Source: Dyella nitratireducens (GTDB lineage: Bacteria > Pseudomonadota > Gammaproteobacteria > Xanthomonadales > Rhodanobacteraceae). From it: a stretch of DNA of 64,000 nucleotides. A program made the position numbers and the translations under genes. Every line of letters starts with the position of its first letter. Within the stretch, counting starts at the first letter, position 1. The notes under the pieces are model-generated. The model worked only from the letters and a program-made list of their open reading frames with translations, ran no database searches and had not been told where the DNA came from. The stretch is taken from positions 124,001-188,000 of the forward strand of contig NZ_BMJA01000006.1 in the NCBI RefSeq assembly GCF_014642835.1, given 5' to 3'. Shown piece after piece: positions 9,643-19,931 of the stretch.

Positions 9643-10272
9643 TCAATGCTCCTCGGTCACCTTCGCGAGGTGCGCGTGCATGATTCGATCGGTCCAGGCT
9701 ATCCCGATCGCGGAAAGAATGAAAACCACATGGATGATGGTCTGCCACATCACGCCGATGGGCGTCAGCGTGGCGCACTTGAGCATGCTGCCGCCTTCAT
9801 TCGCCTGTGCGATGCTGATCAGCATCTCGGGCGAACAAAATGGCAGGCCGGTCAAGGTGCCGGCGGCGATGAACGTTTTGAGCAGGTGAATGGATGAAAT
9901 GCCGATGATCGCCATCGCCAGTTTCACCTTCAGCACGGATGCGTTGACATGTGACAACCATTCCGGCTGATCCGGGTGGCCTTCCAGGCCCAGCCGCGAT
10001 ACGAAGGTTTCGTAGCCGCCGACGATTACCATGATCAGCAGGTTGGAAATCATCACCACGTCGATCAGGCCGAGCACGATCAACATGATTTCCTGCTCGC
10101 CCAGGCTGGGCGCCTCATGGATCAGGTGCCACAGCTCTTTGCCGAACAAATACACGTACACGCACTGCGCCACGATCAGGCCGACATAGAGCGGCAGTTG
10201 CAGCCAGCGTGAGCTGAAGATCAGCAGCGGCAGTGGGCCGAGGCGGGGTCGAGGATGGAGAGGTTGATCCAT
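9643..10272 (-). CDS. YqhA-like (UPF0114) inner-membrane protein
   Basis: This 209-residue integral membrane protein of the UPF0114/YqhA family has an N-terminal basic/proline-rich tail followed by hydrophobic segments at about 25-45, 60-85, 125-150 and 160-180. Characteristic stretches are [18 protein letters not shown] and [19 protein letters not shown]. The biochemical function of the family is unknown. It stands alone, between repeats on both sides, so it is probably monocistronic. Confidence 0.85.
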   Translation of the reverse strand: MDQPLHPRPRLGPLPLLIFSSRWLQLPLYVGLIVAQCVYVYLFGKELWHLIHEAPSLGEQEIMLIVLGLIDVVMISNLLIMVIVGGYETFVSRLGLEGHPDQPEWLSHVNASVLKVKLAMAIIGISSIHLLKTFIAAGTLTGLPFCSPEMLISIAQANEGGSMLKCATLTPIGVMWQTIIHVVFILSAIGIAWTDRIMHAHLAKVTEEH

Positions 10273-10331
10273 AAAAGCTTTCTCGTCTGAGAAGAATTCC
10301 TAATTATGTTGTCGCCATTGTTGCGGGAACG

Positions 10332-10406
10332 CGTAGGTTGGGGTGCAAACCCCAACATTGCCATCTTCCGAGCACCACGATGTTGGGGTTTGCACCCCAA
10401 CCTACG
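10332..10406. repeat. Double-hairpin palindromic repeat (intact copy)
   Basis: This 75-bp element has outer arms CGTAGGTTGGGGTGCAAACC and the near-perfect inverse at the right end. Each arm contains an 8-bp hairpin GTTGGGGT-loop-ACCCCAAC, and the centre is unique sequence. It abuts the stop of ppc (10408), between ppc and the YqhA-like gene. Confidence 0.9.
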
Positions 10407-10407
10407 C

Positions 10408-13113
10408 TCATCCCGTGTTTTGCAGCCCTTGCGCCACTCCGTTGACGCACGCCACCAGCGCACGCAGCAGATGATCGTCACTGCGATCACTTGTGCGCCA
10501 GCGCTGCAGCAAATCCACCTGCAGCAAGCTCATCGGATCGACGTAAGGATTGCGCAGGCGGATCGACAGCGACAAACGCGGATCGTCGCGCAGCAACTCA
10601 TTGCTGTTCTTGAGCTTGAGCAGCCAGTGGCGAGTGCGTTCGAATTCCTCGCGAATCAATCCGAAGAACGGGTCATGCAATGACCCTGCAAGCTTGGAGA
10701 ATGCTTCGGCAATATCCAGGTCGCACTTGGCCAGCACCATCTCCACGTCATCCAACGCGTTGGCAAAGAACGGCCAATCGCGGGCCATTTCCATCAGGAC
10801 GGCTTCGCCATGCTCGGCAACCGCTGCCTCAAGCGCCGTGCCCAGGCCATACCAGCCGGTGATGATGGAACGGCATTGCGTCCAGGCGAATACCCACGGA
10901 ATGGCACGCAGGTCTTCCACACCGCGCATGCTGCGCCGACGCGAAGGACGCGAGCCGAGCGCCATCTGTTCGATGACATCGATCGGCGTGGCGGCACGGA
11001 AGTAGTCGACGAAACCCTCACGGTCGACGAAGGCACGATAGGCGCGCCGGCTTTCCGCTGCCGTGGCGGTCATGATGTCGCGCCAATGGGCTTCGCGCGG
11101 GTCTTCGTCGCGCGGGCGCACGCTGGCGCGCAACACGGCGCCGACGGTCTGTTCCAGATTACGCAGCGCGAGTGCGCGAATACCGTATTTGCGATGGATC
11201 ACTTCACCTTGTTCGGTCACGCGCAGGATGCCGTTGACTGAACCACGCGGCGAGGACATCAACGCTGGCGTGATGCGCGCACCACCACGGCTGGCCGAAC
11301 CGCCGCGGCCGTGGAAGAACGCAAGGCGAATACCGGCTTGTTGCGCCACGTCCAGCAATTCCACTTGCGCGCGCTGCAAACCCCAGCGCGACGCCAGCGT
11401 GCCGCCGTCCTTGCCGCTGTCGGAATAACCCAGCATCACCCACTGGCAATCGTCGCGCGCGCGCAGATGGTCGCGATAGACAGGATCGTCGAGCAACGCG
11501 CGCAGGGTGTTGGGTGCGTTTTTCAGATCGTCGACGGTTTCGAAGAGCGGTGCGATGTCGAGCGGAACGTGTGTTGCATTGGCGAGACCGCCATATCTGG
11601 CCAATGCCAGCACGGCCAGCACGTCGGCAGCCGAACGAGCCATGCTGATGATGTACAGACCGGTCGCGTCCACACCATAACGCTGACGTGACTCGTGCAA
11701 GGTGGCGAACACCGCGCGCAGGGATTCCGCTTGTGCTTCGTCGGTTTTTTCAAGCGCGCATTCGCCACCTGCATACGGGCGCAACGTGGCGACGCGTTCT
11801 GCTGGTGAACGCTGCGTCCACGTTTCGTCGCGCAGCAAGGCAGCCAGCGCATCATCATGCACGCGCGAATCCTGCCGCACGTCCAGGCGCGCCATGTGAA
11901 AACCGAAGGTGCGCACGCGCCAGATCAAGCGGCGCACGGCATACGCACCCGCGTTGAGGCCGCGATGATCGATCAGGCCATGCACGATCAGCAGCAAGTC
12001 ATCGATCAATTCATCGGCGGACTGATAACCCTCTGCATGCCCATCTTCGAGCGTGGCTTCGAGCCGTGCCCGAATCAACGTGAGCAGGCAGCGATACGGC
12101 ATGTCTGCATGGCGCGGACGAATGGTGGCGGCGGCACGGGGGAACTGTTCGCGATAATCTGCCAGCCGCTTCAGCAGCGAAGGTTCGAACGCCACGCGGT
12201 CATCGGTCTGGCTGAGCAGACGCGCCAGCACATCGACGTCCGCGATGTAATGCTCCAGCACGTGCGCGCGCTGCGTGGCCAGGCTGTTGGCAATGGTGTC
12301 GGCACCGACGTTCGGGTTGCCATCCATGTCGCCACCTACCCAGGTGGCAAAGCTCAACAAGCGTGGCAACGGCACGGCCACACCATAGACATCCTGCAAA
12401 CCGTCGGCGAGCAGTTCGTAGAACGCGGGCACGATGCGGTAGATCGGATTGGCGAGGTAGAAGCCAACGTGATGGTGCTCGTCCTGCACGCTGGGCCGGA
12501 TCGGCGAAGCCTCAGCCGTCTGCCAGCCGGCCGACAGCGCCATGAAGATGCGGTCGTCGTCTTCCTTGCGTTCTTGCGGCGTACGGGTGGGATCGAAGTT
12601 GTCGACCAGCGCGCGCACGACTGCCTGCTCTTTTTCGAGCAAGGAGCGGCGGATGGCTTCGGTGGGATGCGCCGTGAATACCGGCTCCACCTTCAGCTTG
12701 TACAGCCATTGCAGCAGCTCATCGGCACCTACGCCTTGCTCCTTCAAGCGTTGCAACACGTCGAACAGCGATTCGGGCTGCGCCGTGCCGCTTTCGCGCT
12801 GGTAGTCGCGGCGACGGCGGATGCGGTGCACGCGCTCGGCGGTGTTCACCGCCTGGAAGTAGGTGGCGAACCCCCGGGCCAGCGCCTCGGCGGCTTCGGG
12901 GTCCAGCCCGGCCAGCGATTCGGCCAGGTCATCCACGGCGCGGCCTTCACGGCGGCGGCGGATGGACGCGGTGCGCACCTGCTCCACGCGCTGGAAGAAG
13001 CCCTCGCCGCCCTGCTCGGCCAGCATGCGTCCCACCATCGCGCCGAGCCGGTGCACGTCTTCGCGCAGCGGGCCGTCGTGGGGCAGGAATTCAGGGTCGC
13101 GAGTGGCTTCCAT
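10408..13113 (-). CDS. ppc: Phosphoenolpyruvate carboxylase
   Basis: This 901-residue enzyme carboxylates PEP to oxaloacetate, the anaplerotic feed to the TCA cycle. The visible signatures are VFTAHPTEA (active-site His), the glycine-rich catalytic loop [12 protein letters not shown], and the C-terminal [21 protein letters not shown], with terminal NTG as expected for bacterial PEPC. The length is normal for the family. A good Shine-Dalgarno (GGAGG) precedes the ATG at 13113. It is transcribed divergently from ahcY and ends at a palindromic repeat. Confidence 0.97.
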   Translation of the reverse strand: MEATRDPEFLPHDGPLREDVHRLGAMVGRMLAEQGGEGFFQRVEQVRTASIRRRREGRAVDDLAESLAGLDPEAAEALARGFATYFQAVNTAERVHRIRRRRDYQRESGTAQPESLFDVLQRLKEQGVGADELLQWLYKLKVEPVFTAHPTEAIRRSLLEKEQAVVRALVDNFDPTRTPQERKEDDDRIFMALSAGWQTAEASPIRPSVQDEHHHVGFYLANPIYRIVPAFYELLADGLQDVYGVAVPLPRLLSFATWVGGDMDGNPNVGADTIANSLATQRAHVLEHYIADVDVLARLLSQTDDRVAFEPSLLKRLADYREQFPRAAATIRPRHADMPYRCLLTLIRARLEATLEDGHAEGYQSADELIDDLLLIVHGLIDHRGLNAGAYAVRRLIWRVRTFGFHMARLDVRQDSRVHDDALAALLRDETWTQRSPAERVATLRPYAGGECALEKTDEAQAESLRAVFATLHESRQRYGVDATGLYIISMARSAADVLAVLALARYGGLANATHVPLDIAPLFETVDDLKNAPNTLRALLDDPVYRDHLRARDDCQWVMLGYSDSGKDGGTLASRWGLQRAQVELLDVAQQAGIRLAFFHGRGGSASRGGARITPALMSSPRGSVNGILRVTEQGEVIHRKYGIRALALRNLEQTVGAVLRASVRPRDEDPREAHWRDIMTATAAESRRAYRAFVDREGFVDYFRAATPIDVIEQMALGSRPSRRRSMRGVEDLRAIPWVFAWTQCRSIITGWYGLGTALEAAVAEHGEAVLMEMARDWPFFANALDDVEMVLAKCDLDIAEAFSKLAGSLHDPFFGLIREEFERTRHWLLKLKNSNELLRDDPRLSLSIRLRNPYVDPMSLLQVDLLQRWRTSDRSDDHLLRALVACVNGVAQGLQNTG

Positions 13114-13173
13114 TGAGGCCTCCGATGGTCAGTCCCCTAGCCTACCTAATTTATGCGGCAGTGCGGCAATCCA

Positions 13174-13204
13174 TTCGTCATAAGCCGTGTTCTATGGCTA
13201 GAAT
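13174..13204 (+). promoter_or_regulatory. Predicted sigma-70 promoter of ahcY
   Basis: A -10 hexamer TAGAAT lies at 13199-13204, with a weak -35 (TTCGTC at 13174-13179, or TCGTCA one base on) 18-19 bases upstream. Transcription would start near 13211, exactly at the 5' edge of the riboswitch. Confidence 0.5.
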
Positions 13205-13213
13205 GGACGTCTT

Positions 13214-13290
13214 CGCCGAGGGGCGCTGCGACCGTAGGGAACTGCTACGGCCAGGCTCGGTGGATGCCTCGAATGCAACGGCGCTCATGA
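13214..13290 (+). promoter_or_regulatory. S-adenosylhomocysteine (SAH) riboswitch of ahcY
   Basis: The leader matches the SAH riboswitch pattern. P1 is formed by CGCCGAG and CTCGGTG. The conserved core is GAGGGGCGCTGCGACC. The P2 hairpin pairs CCGTAG with CTACGG, and is followed by CCAGGCTCGG. After a joining segment, AACGGCGCTCA supplies the pseudoknot strand GCGCTC, which pairs with GGGCGC. This class binds SAH and turns on SAH recycling genes, consistent with the downstream adenosylhomocysteinase. Confidence 0.93.
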
Positions 13291-13306
13291 CGCGATTCCG
13301 CGTCGG

Positions 13307-13329
13307 CCTGGCCTCCCGGGCCGGGTTTT
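13307..13329 (+). terminator. Candidate riboswitch-controlled terminator in ahcY leader
   Basis: CCTGGCC (13307-13313) pairs with GGCCGGG (13319-13325) over a 5-base loop and is followed by TTTT. It lies between the SAH aptamer and the start codon, so it may be the expression platform. The U-run is short. Confidence 0.5.
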
Positions 13330-13356
13330 CCCCATGAGAATCGGAGACATCCCTCC

Positions 13357-14790
<1,434 letters not shown>

Positions 14791-14800
14791 TTGCTCCACG

Positions 14801-14836
14801 CTCCCTCTCCCCTTTGGGGGAGAGGGTTGGGGTGAA
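14801..14836. repeat. CCCTCTCCCC palindrome with GGTTGGGGTGA tail
   Basis: The hairpin CCCTCTCCCC/GGGGAGAGGG has a TTTG loop and is followed by TTGGGGTGAAG. The inverse copy, with the same tail, is at 45663-45695. Here it follows the ahcY stop by 10 bases and may protect or end the transcript. Confidence 0.75.
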
Positions 14837-14863
14837 GAGCAACCTCGCCTCAATGCATAACTA

Positions 14864-15000
14864 CACCTCACCGTCATTCCGGCGAAAGCCGGAATCCAGT
14901 TTAAATATGCGTCCGAAGGACCCAACATTTTTTATGTTGAGTGCTACGCACAACGTATTTGCACTGGATTCCGGCTTTCGCCGGAATGACGGTGAGGTAT
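14864..15000. repeat. Inverted pair of REP-like elements
   Basis: Left arm 14864-14900 (CACCGTCATTCCGGCGAAAG onward) and right arm 14963-15000 are inverted copies of about 37 bases around a 62-base AT-richer spacer. Each arm holds its own CCGGCGAAAGCCGG hairpin. They lie between the convergent ahcY and glycosidase genes. Related units sit inside the MITE at 23338-23408 and at 42525 and 45541. Confidence 0.85.
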
Positions 15001-15033
15001 ATCTAAGCATTTCGTACAAACAAGCAACGCGCC

Positions 15034-17169
15034 TCAATGGCGCAAACTCAGATTCGTTTTCCGCACAGCATCAATGAATCCATTAAACGGAATATCGGTA
15101 ATCCCCACCAACCCGGTATGACTGTTCTCCCCATCAAGCAACCGCCCCGTAACCGGTTCATCGACGTACTCGAACCAGTGCGTTCCAACGATTGCCGGAT
15201 CGCTCGCCGCCGCCTGCACATAGCGCGCATAAGCCGCACCGCGCTGATCTTCGGTCCACACTGATACGACACCTTTGCCGAACGGACCACGATCACCCGA
15301 GCCAAAATGAAACTCGGTGATCATCATCGGCTTGTCGAGCTTATGTATGGCATCGAGATCGACACCGTGCTGCGGCAGATCCGCATAGATGTTGAAGCTA
15401 ATCACATCGCAATACTTCGCGCACGATGCCACCGCTTCCGGCGTATTCACCGCAAAGCGTCCACCCAGGAAAAGATGATGCGGGTCGTGGCGGTGGATCG
15501 CTGCCGCGACGAGGCCGAAATATTGATCGGCATAGCGTCGCAACCAGGCGCTGTAATCGTCAGCAATGGCTGGATAAGCTGCATTCGGTTCCGGCGCGGG
15601 GAAATTCGCTACATCCAGCGCTGACCAATCACCGAGCGCAATGCCCCATGCGGCGGCCAACTTCGATGCCGCGCCATATTTCTTCTTCAGCATGGCGATG
15701 AACGCCTGCTTGGCCGCACTTTGCGCTTTACCGTGCAACGTGCCCATCGCCAAGCCCCAACGCCCCTGCGGTCCCTGCCCTGCCCACGCCAGTTCGTTGT
15801 CGGCGTAGTAACCGAGCAACCAGGGATCATCACCCGATGCGGCAGTGTCTTGTGCCACCGATTGTTCGACCGCTTGCGCAAAGCGCGGATCGAAGGGGTC
15901 GGGCATACGCCCCCAATAATCATAGCCACTGGAAACGTTGCCGAACGGGCCATGGATGGAGATCGACAAGGTGTAAGCCAGGCGATGTTGCTCGGTCAGC
16001 GCCTTATCGCTCCAATTGCCGATGGTGTTGAAACCCCACGCTTGCAAACGATCTAGCGTGCGCTTACGCCACGCGGCCAGCCAATCGGCACCATCCACGC
16101 GATAGAGATTCGCCTCGTAGAAATCGAACCAGCGTCCGTGATTGGCACCGAGACCCGCACTCGCAGCGCGTTCGGCATCACGCGTGTCGCTGCTCCCATA
16201 GAACGCGCTCCATAGTGATTGATCCGGCGGCAGATTCACGAACATCGATTCGCGCCCTTGCACATAAGTGCGCGTGTCATGGGATGTCACCGTGTTGAGG
16301 CCCAGCGAGAAGAACGCATGTCCGTCAGGCGTAACGAGCCACCAGCGGCCATTCGCTTTTTGCGTATGAAACCAGCCGGTGCGTGTCAGCGGAATGTCCT
16401 CGCGGCCACCGTACGCATCCAAACCCTGACGTTCGGTCAACTGGGTTTGCAAGCGCTTCTGCTCTTCAGCGTGTGCGCTGCGCAAAGCAGCATCGCTGTC
16501 GATCTTTTCCGGCCAATGGCCGCGCGTGTATTGGCCCCATTGATCGACGATGCCGCGATAAGCGTCCTGCACGGCTGAATCACCCCTACTTGTTTCCAGC
16601 TTGCCCAGCAGCAACTCCTGCACCGCCTGCGGTGCCGGCATGCCAAGGCGAATGTCGTGCACCTGTGCGAGATCGATCGCTCCCTCCACGATCCCGGCAA
16701 CGAAAACGGTATGCCCATGATCATCGAACGGCATCGGTGGCCCTACCTGCATGCCGAATGCGCGCGACGACGTGGCATGCAAAGGAATGATCAGCGTTTG
16801 TGCCGGTCCGGCGGGCAGACCGATCTGAGCATGCAAGCGCTGACCCGCGGTGCCATCGATCGTCACATCCAGCGTCACCGCCCACGGCATCGCGTTCTGC
16901 ACCTGGATTTGCAGCGTGCCCTGCCCGTTCCAATTCGACACGCCAGCTGCAGGTGTGATGACGATCTGCGGCTGACCGACCGGTTGAAACGCGTAACGCT
17001 GTAAAGGCGTGCCATGCGCATCGCGTTCGACCTGGCTGGTGCGTTGCACTTGTTGCAATTGGATATTTGCCGGCATGGATGACGCCGCCAGATCTGCAAC
17101 ATCTGCAGCAGTGCTACGGAACGACAACAGTCCCAGCACCAGTCCAGCGCATGGCACGATGAATTTCAT
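15034..17169 (-). CDS. Secreted glycoside hydrolase, clan GH-A, GH50 (beta-agarase)-like
   Basis: This 711-residue exported enzyme has a signal peptide (MKFIVPCAGLVLGLLSFRSTAA), an N-terminal beta-sandwich-like region (~35-200) and a C-terminal (beta/alpha)8 barrel. Barrel features visible are WGFNTIGNWSD (~380), the probable acid/base glutamate in YYADNELAW, and the probable nucleophile in MITEFHFGSGD near residue 630. This layout resembles GH50 beta-agarases, but substrate specificity in this clan cannot be read by eye, and a terrestrial organism may use it on other galactans or glycans. It has no clustered sugar genes except the GH67 gene 4 kb away. Confidence 0.7.
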   Translation of the reverse strand: MKFIVPCAGLVLGLLSFRSTAADVADLAASSMPANIQLQQVQRTSQVERDAHGTPLQRYAFQPVGQPQIVITPAAGVSNWNGQGTLQIQVQNAMPWAVTLDVTIDGTAGQRLHAQIGLPAGPAQTLIIPLHATSSRAFGMQVGPPMPFDDHGHTVFVAGIVEGAIDLAQVHDIRLGMPAPQAVQELLLGKLETSRGDSAVQDAYRGIVDQWGQYTRGHWPEKIDSDAALRSAHAEEQKRLQTQLTERQGLDAYGGREDIPLTRTGWFHTQKANGRWWLVTPDGHAFFSLGLNTVTSHDTRTYVQGRESMFVNLPPDQSLWSAFYGSSDTRDAERAASAGLGANHGRWFDFYEANLYRVDGADWLAAWRKRTLDRLQAWGFNTIGNWSDKALTEQHRLAYTLSISIHGPFGNVSSGYDYWGRMPDPFDPRFAQAVEQSVAQDTAASGDDPWLLGYYADNELAWAGQGPQGRWGLAMGTLHGKAQSAAKQAFIAMLKKKYGAASKLAAAWGIALGDWSALDVANFPAPEPNAAYPAIADDYSAWLRRYADQYFGLVAAAIHRHDPHHLFLGGRFAVNTPEAVASCAKYCDVISFNIYADLPQHGVDLDAIHKLDKPMMITEFHFGSGDRGPFGKGVVSVWTEDQRGAAYARYVQAAASDPAIVGTHWFEYVDEPVTGRLLDGENSHTGLVGITDIPFNGFIDAVRKTNLSLRH

Positions 17170-17211
17170 TCGTCATTCCTGGTACGTCCGCGATGAGGCT
17201 AGGATGATAAT

Positions 17212-17285
17212 CGTAGGTTGGGGTGCAAACCCCAACATTGCCGTATCTTTAGCACCCGATGTTGGGGTTTGCACCCCAACCTACG
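17212..17285. repeat. Double-hairpin palindromic repeat (intact copy)
   Basis: This 74-bp copy has outer arms CGTAGGTTGGGGTGCAAACC and its inverse. The CTA at 17281-17283 in the right arm is the TAG stop of the amino acid permease on the minus strand. Confidence 0.9.
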
Positions 17286-18633
17286 CATTCGCGCGCTGCC
17301 GGCTCCACCAGCGCCACAACGCATACACCGGCACACCCAGCACGATGATCACCAAACTCATGCCGGCATCACGCGGTGTGCTGATCACCGTCGCAGCGAT
17401 CACACCCAGCACCGTCGCCACGAACACGAATGGCAACACGGGATAAAGCGGCACGCGATAAGGCGAACTCTGTGCACCGAACTGTCGGCGGTACCAGAAC
17501 AAGGTGGCGATGCCGAAGGCATGGCCCAGCCATTCGCCGACGGTGGTGTAGTTGACCAATGAATCGAAGGTACCCGTGACGATCAGCACGATGGCCCAGA
17601 GGCCCAGCACGCCCAACGCAACTTGCGGTGCACGCCAACGTGCGTCGATTTGCCCCACCGAGCGGAAGAACATGCCATCCGCACCCATGGTCTGCAGCAC
17701 GCGCGCGCCACCAGCAATGGCGATGCTGCAATAGCCGAAGGTGGAGCACGCGATGCCAATGGCCATGATGGTGGCGCCGCGCGGCCCGAAGATGCTGCTC
17801 ATCAGATCCGCCGCCGGCGCCTTGCTGGCGGCCAAGCCTGCATGGCCCAGGCCCACGAGGTAGGCGATGTTCGCCAGCACGTAGCAAACCACCACACCGA
17901 CCAGACCCAGGGTGAGTGCGCGCGGCAAGGTACGCTGCGGATCGCGCACCTCGCCCGCCATGTCGTTCAAATAGTGGAAACCGCCGTAAGTAAACAGCAC
18001 CGGCAATACCGCGCCGATCCATGCGCCTGCGGATACGTGCACCGTCGTATCCACGGCCAGTACGCCGCCAAAGTGCCCATGCGCCAGTACCAGGCCAACC
18101 ACCAGCAGCATGCTGATCGCCGCCAGTTTCAGCAGCGTAAACACGTTCACCAGCCAAGCACCGGCGCGAACGCCGAACAGATTGACCCCGACGATGAAAA
18201 AGATCGCACCCGCCGCAACCGGCTTCACCCATGGGGCAGGCAAGCTTGTGGCGCGGCAGAAGTAATCGGCAAACGTCACAGCCACGGCTGCGACGCTACC
18301 GGGATAGTTGATCAGCGCCATGGTCCAGCCGAACAGAAACGCCGGTAGTGCACCGAAAGCTTCGCGCAAATAGAGATAGATGCCGCCGGCCTGCGGACGC
18401 CGCGCACCCAATTCGGCGTAGCACAGCACACCGGCCAGCGTGAGCAGGCCGCCCAATACCCATAGCGCGAGTAATGGCAAGCCGGATCCGGTGCGCTCGG
18501 CAACGGTCGCTGGCGTGCGGAAGATGCCGCTGCCGATCACGCCACCGACCACGATGGCGGCGCCGCTCCACATACCGAGGCGACGCAGATAGGAAGAGGA
18601 TGAGGAGGTTTCGTCGGTCATAGATGCCGACAT
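17281..18633 (-). CDS. Amino acid permease, APC superfamily
   Basis: This inner-membrane amino acid transporter has about 12 membrane segments. The first contains the APC substrate-binding motif GGVIGSGIFRTPA. LCYAELGARRPQAGGIYLYL (TM3 region) and YGGFHYLNDMAGEVRDPQRT (TM6-TM7 loop) are also family-typical. From the start at 18633 it is 450 residues. The frame remains open to 18771, but the extra residues are hydrophilic and unlike the family. ATG 18621 is a second candidate. It is transcribed divergently from the ATP-grasp gene. Its stop codon comes from the palindromic repeat. Confidence 0.85.
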   Translation of the reverse strand: MSASMTDETSSSSSYLRRLGMWSGAAIVVGGVIGSGIFRTPATVAERTGSGLPLLALWVLGGLLTLAGVLCYAELGARRPQAGGIYLYLREAFGALPAFLFGWTMALINYPGSVAAVAVTFADYFCRATSLPAPWVKPVAAGAIFFIVGVNLFGVRAGAWLVNVFTLLKLAAISMLLVVGLVLAHGHFGGVLAVDTTVHVSAGAWIGAVLPVLFTYGGFHYLNDMAGEVRDPQRTLPRALTLGLVGVVVCYVLANIAYLVGLGHAGLAASKAPAADLMSSIFGPRGATIMAIGIACSTFGYCSIAIAGGARVLQTMGADGMFFRSVGQIDARWRAPQVALGVLGLWAIVLIVTGTFDSLVNYTTVGEWLGHAFGIATLFWYRRQFGAQSSPYRVPLYPVLPFVFVATVLGVIAATVISTPRDAGMSLVIIVLGVPVYALWRWWSRQRANA

Positions 18634-18723
18634 TAACCTGAGATGGCACCGGATGTCCGGTGACCTTTGCCCTATGCGACCGACCGGCAGCCGATCCCGG
18701 ACGATGCAATGACCTAAGTCACG

Positions 18724-18753
18724 TTGACACTTCAAAAGAAGGTCCCGGATACT
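18724..18753 (+). promoter_or_regulatory. Predicted sigma-70 promoter of the ATP-grasp gene
   Basis: A consensus -35 TTGACA (18724-18729) is followed after 18 bases by GATACT (18748-18753). Transcription starting near 18760 would include the whole riboswitch-like leader. Confidence 0.55.
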
Positions 18754-18792
18754 CGCCACGTCACGCGCCATGACCCGCTACGCTGGCGCATC

Positions 18793-18887
18793 GGCCCCGA
18801 GGGGTGCTGCGACGGACGCCAGTCCGCCACGCTCGGGCCGCCGACCCAACCCTGTTCAAGGGCGCCCACCTCAATGATGTCGAGGTG
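18793..18887 (+). promoter_or_regulatory. SAH-riboswitch-like leader with Shine-Dalgarno-sequestering hairpin
   Basis: This leader keeps the SAH aptamer layout seen at ahcY. P1 pairs GGCC(C)CGAG with CTCGGGCC (18832-18839). The core GAGGGGTGCTGCGAC differs at one base. The P2 hairpin is CGGAC-GCCA-GTCCG. The pseudoknot GGGTGC (18802-18807)/GCGCCC (18862-18867) is retained by a different set of pairs, including one G-U. One conserved base differs (CCACGCTCG instead of CCAGGCTCG). Downstream, CACCTC (18867-18872) pairs with GAGGTG (18882-18887), which contains the Shine-Dalgarno and overlaps the pseudoknot by one base. That suggests translational control. Ligand identity is inferred. Confidence 0.75.
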
Positions 18888-18892
18888 TCCTC

Positions 18893-19780
18893 ATGTCTTC
18901 TCCGCAATATCGACTTGCCATTGCTTCGTCCCGGGAGTTTTCATCCATCCATATGGATGACGTCTACCTCGTCGCCGTGCTCGAGCTACTTGGCATAGAA
19001 CCCACCGTTTGCGTCTGGAACGATCCTGATGTGGATTGGACGGCTTTTGATGCCGTATTGATACGCACCATCTGGGATTACTTCGAGCACTACGCCGCAT
19101 TCCTTGCTTGGACACATACGCTGGATCGGCTTGGCGTCACGGTCATCAACGACACGAAGATGCTGCGCTGGAATGGCGACAAGCGTTATCTGCTGGATCT
19201 CGAACGACAAGGTGTTCCGATCATTCCAACCCGTGTGGCGCATGGCGACGCGTTGCACGCAGTGCTGACGTCCATGGCCGATCAGGATGTGGTGACCAAG
19301 CCTACGGTGAGCGGTGGCGCGTGGCATACCGTGCGCGGCAAAGTTGGCACGGTGGATTTTGAACAGGCACTCGCGCGATTGCCGAAACAACTGGACTATC
19401 TCGTGCAGCCATTCGTGCCCGAGGTCGCGAGTCATGGCGAATGGTCGCTATTGTATTTCGGCGGCGCCTATAGCCATGCCGTGCTAAAACGCCCAACCTC
19501 CGGTGACTATCGCGTGCAGGAACAGCACGGCGGCATCATCAAGCCGGCGACACCGGATGACGCCATGGTTGCCGCCGGAAGCAGAACCTTGGCGGCGGTT
19601 GCCGCACTAGGCCATCAGGCGCCGATCTATGCGCGCGTGGATGGCGTGGCGGTGGATGGCCAGTTCCTGATGATGGAACTGGAAGTGATCGAACCATCGC
19701 TGTTTCTGGCGGAGAGGCCGGATGCTGCGGAGCGGTTTGCGCGGTTGCTGTTGGAACGATTGCAAACACTTACGTGCTGA
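18893..19780 (+). CDS. ATP-grasp domain ligase, RimK-like, product unknown
   Basis: This 295-residue protein has the three parts of an ATP-grasp fold. There is a pre-ATP-grasp alpha/beta domain (1-90, IRTIWDYFEHYAAFLAW), an ATP-binding lid with the conserved lysine in VVTKPTVSGGAW (~125), and a catalytic region with metal-binding MMELEVIEPSLFLAER (~262-277). Such enzymes form amide or peptide bonds through acyl-phosphates, and relatives include RimK and DcsG-like ligases. The substrate is unknown. It is a single gene behind an SAH-riboswitch-like leader, which suggests a role when SAH accumulates, perhaps in sulfur amino acid or thiol metabolism (inference). AGGTG precedes the ATG. Confidence 0.8.
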   Translation: MSSPQYRLAIASSREFSSIHMDDVYLVAVLELLGIEPTVCVWNDPDVDWTAFDAVLIRTIWDYFEHYAAFLAWTHTLDRLGVTVINDTKMLRWNGDKRYLLDLERQGVPIIPTRVAHGDALHAVLTSMADQDVVTKPTVSGGAWHTVRGKVGTVDFEQALARLPKQLDYLVQPFVPEVASHGEWSLLYFGGAYSHAVLKRPTSGDYRVQEQHGGIIKPATPDDAMVAAGSRTLAAVAALGHQAPIYARVDGVAVDGQFLMMELEVIEPSLFLAERPDAAERFARLLLERLQTLTC

Positions 19781-19804
19781 GGCTTGTCGTTTGCCATGAT
19801 CAGC

Positions 19805-19830
19805 TCTCTCCCCTGCAAGCAGGGGAGGGT
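19805..19830. repeat. Short GC palindrome, CCCTCCCCTGC family
   Basis: CTCTCCCCTGC-aa-GCAGGGGAGGG is followed by TGCGCATCACGGCAAGTAT, similar to the flank at 9620-9640. It lies 25 bases after the ATP-grasp stop and before dinB. Confidence 0.75.
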
Positions 19831-19931
19831 GCGCATCACGGCAAGTATCGAGAGCATCACTCTGTCTTCAGTGCAGAGACCAGGAAGCCGCACGTACTAG
19901 AATCCCTCTGACCCCACAACCCGCGCACATC

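Noticed and set aside
14864-15000. Repeat pair as a CRISPR fragment
   Set aside because: The units are inverted rather than direct repeats, and there is only one spacer and no cas gene.
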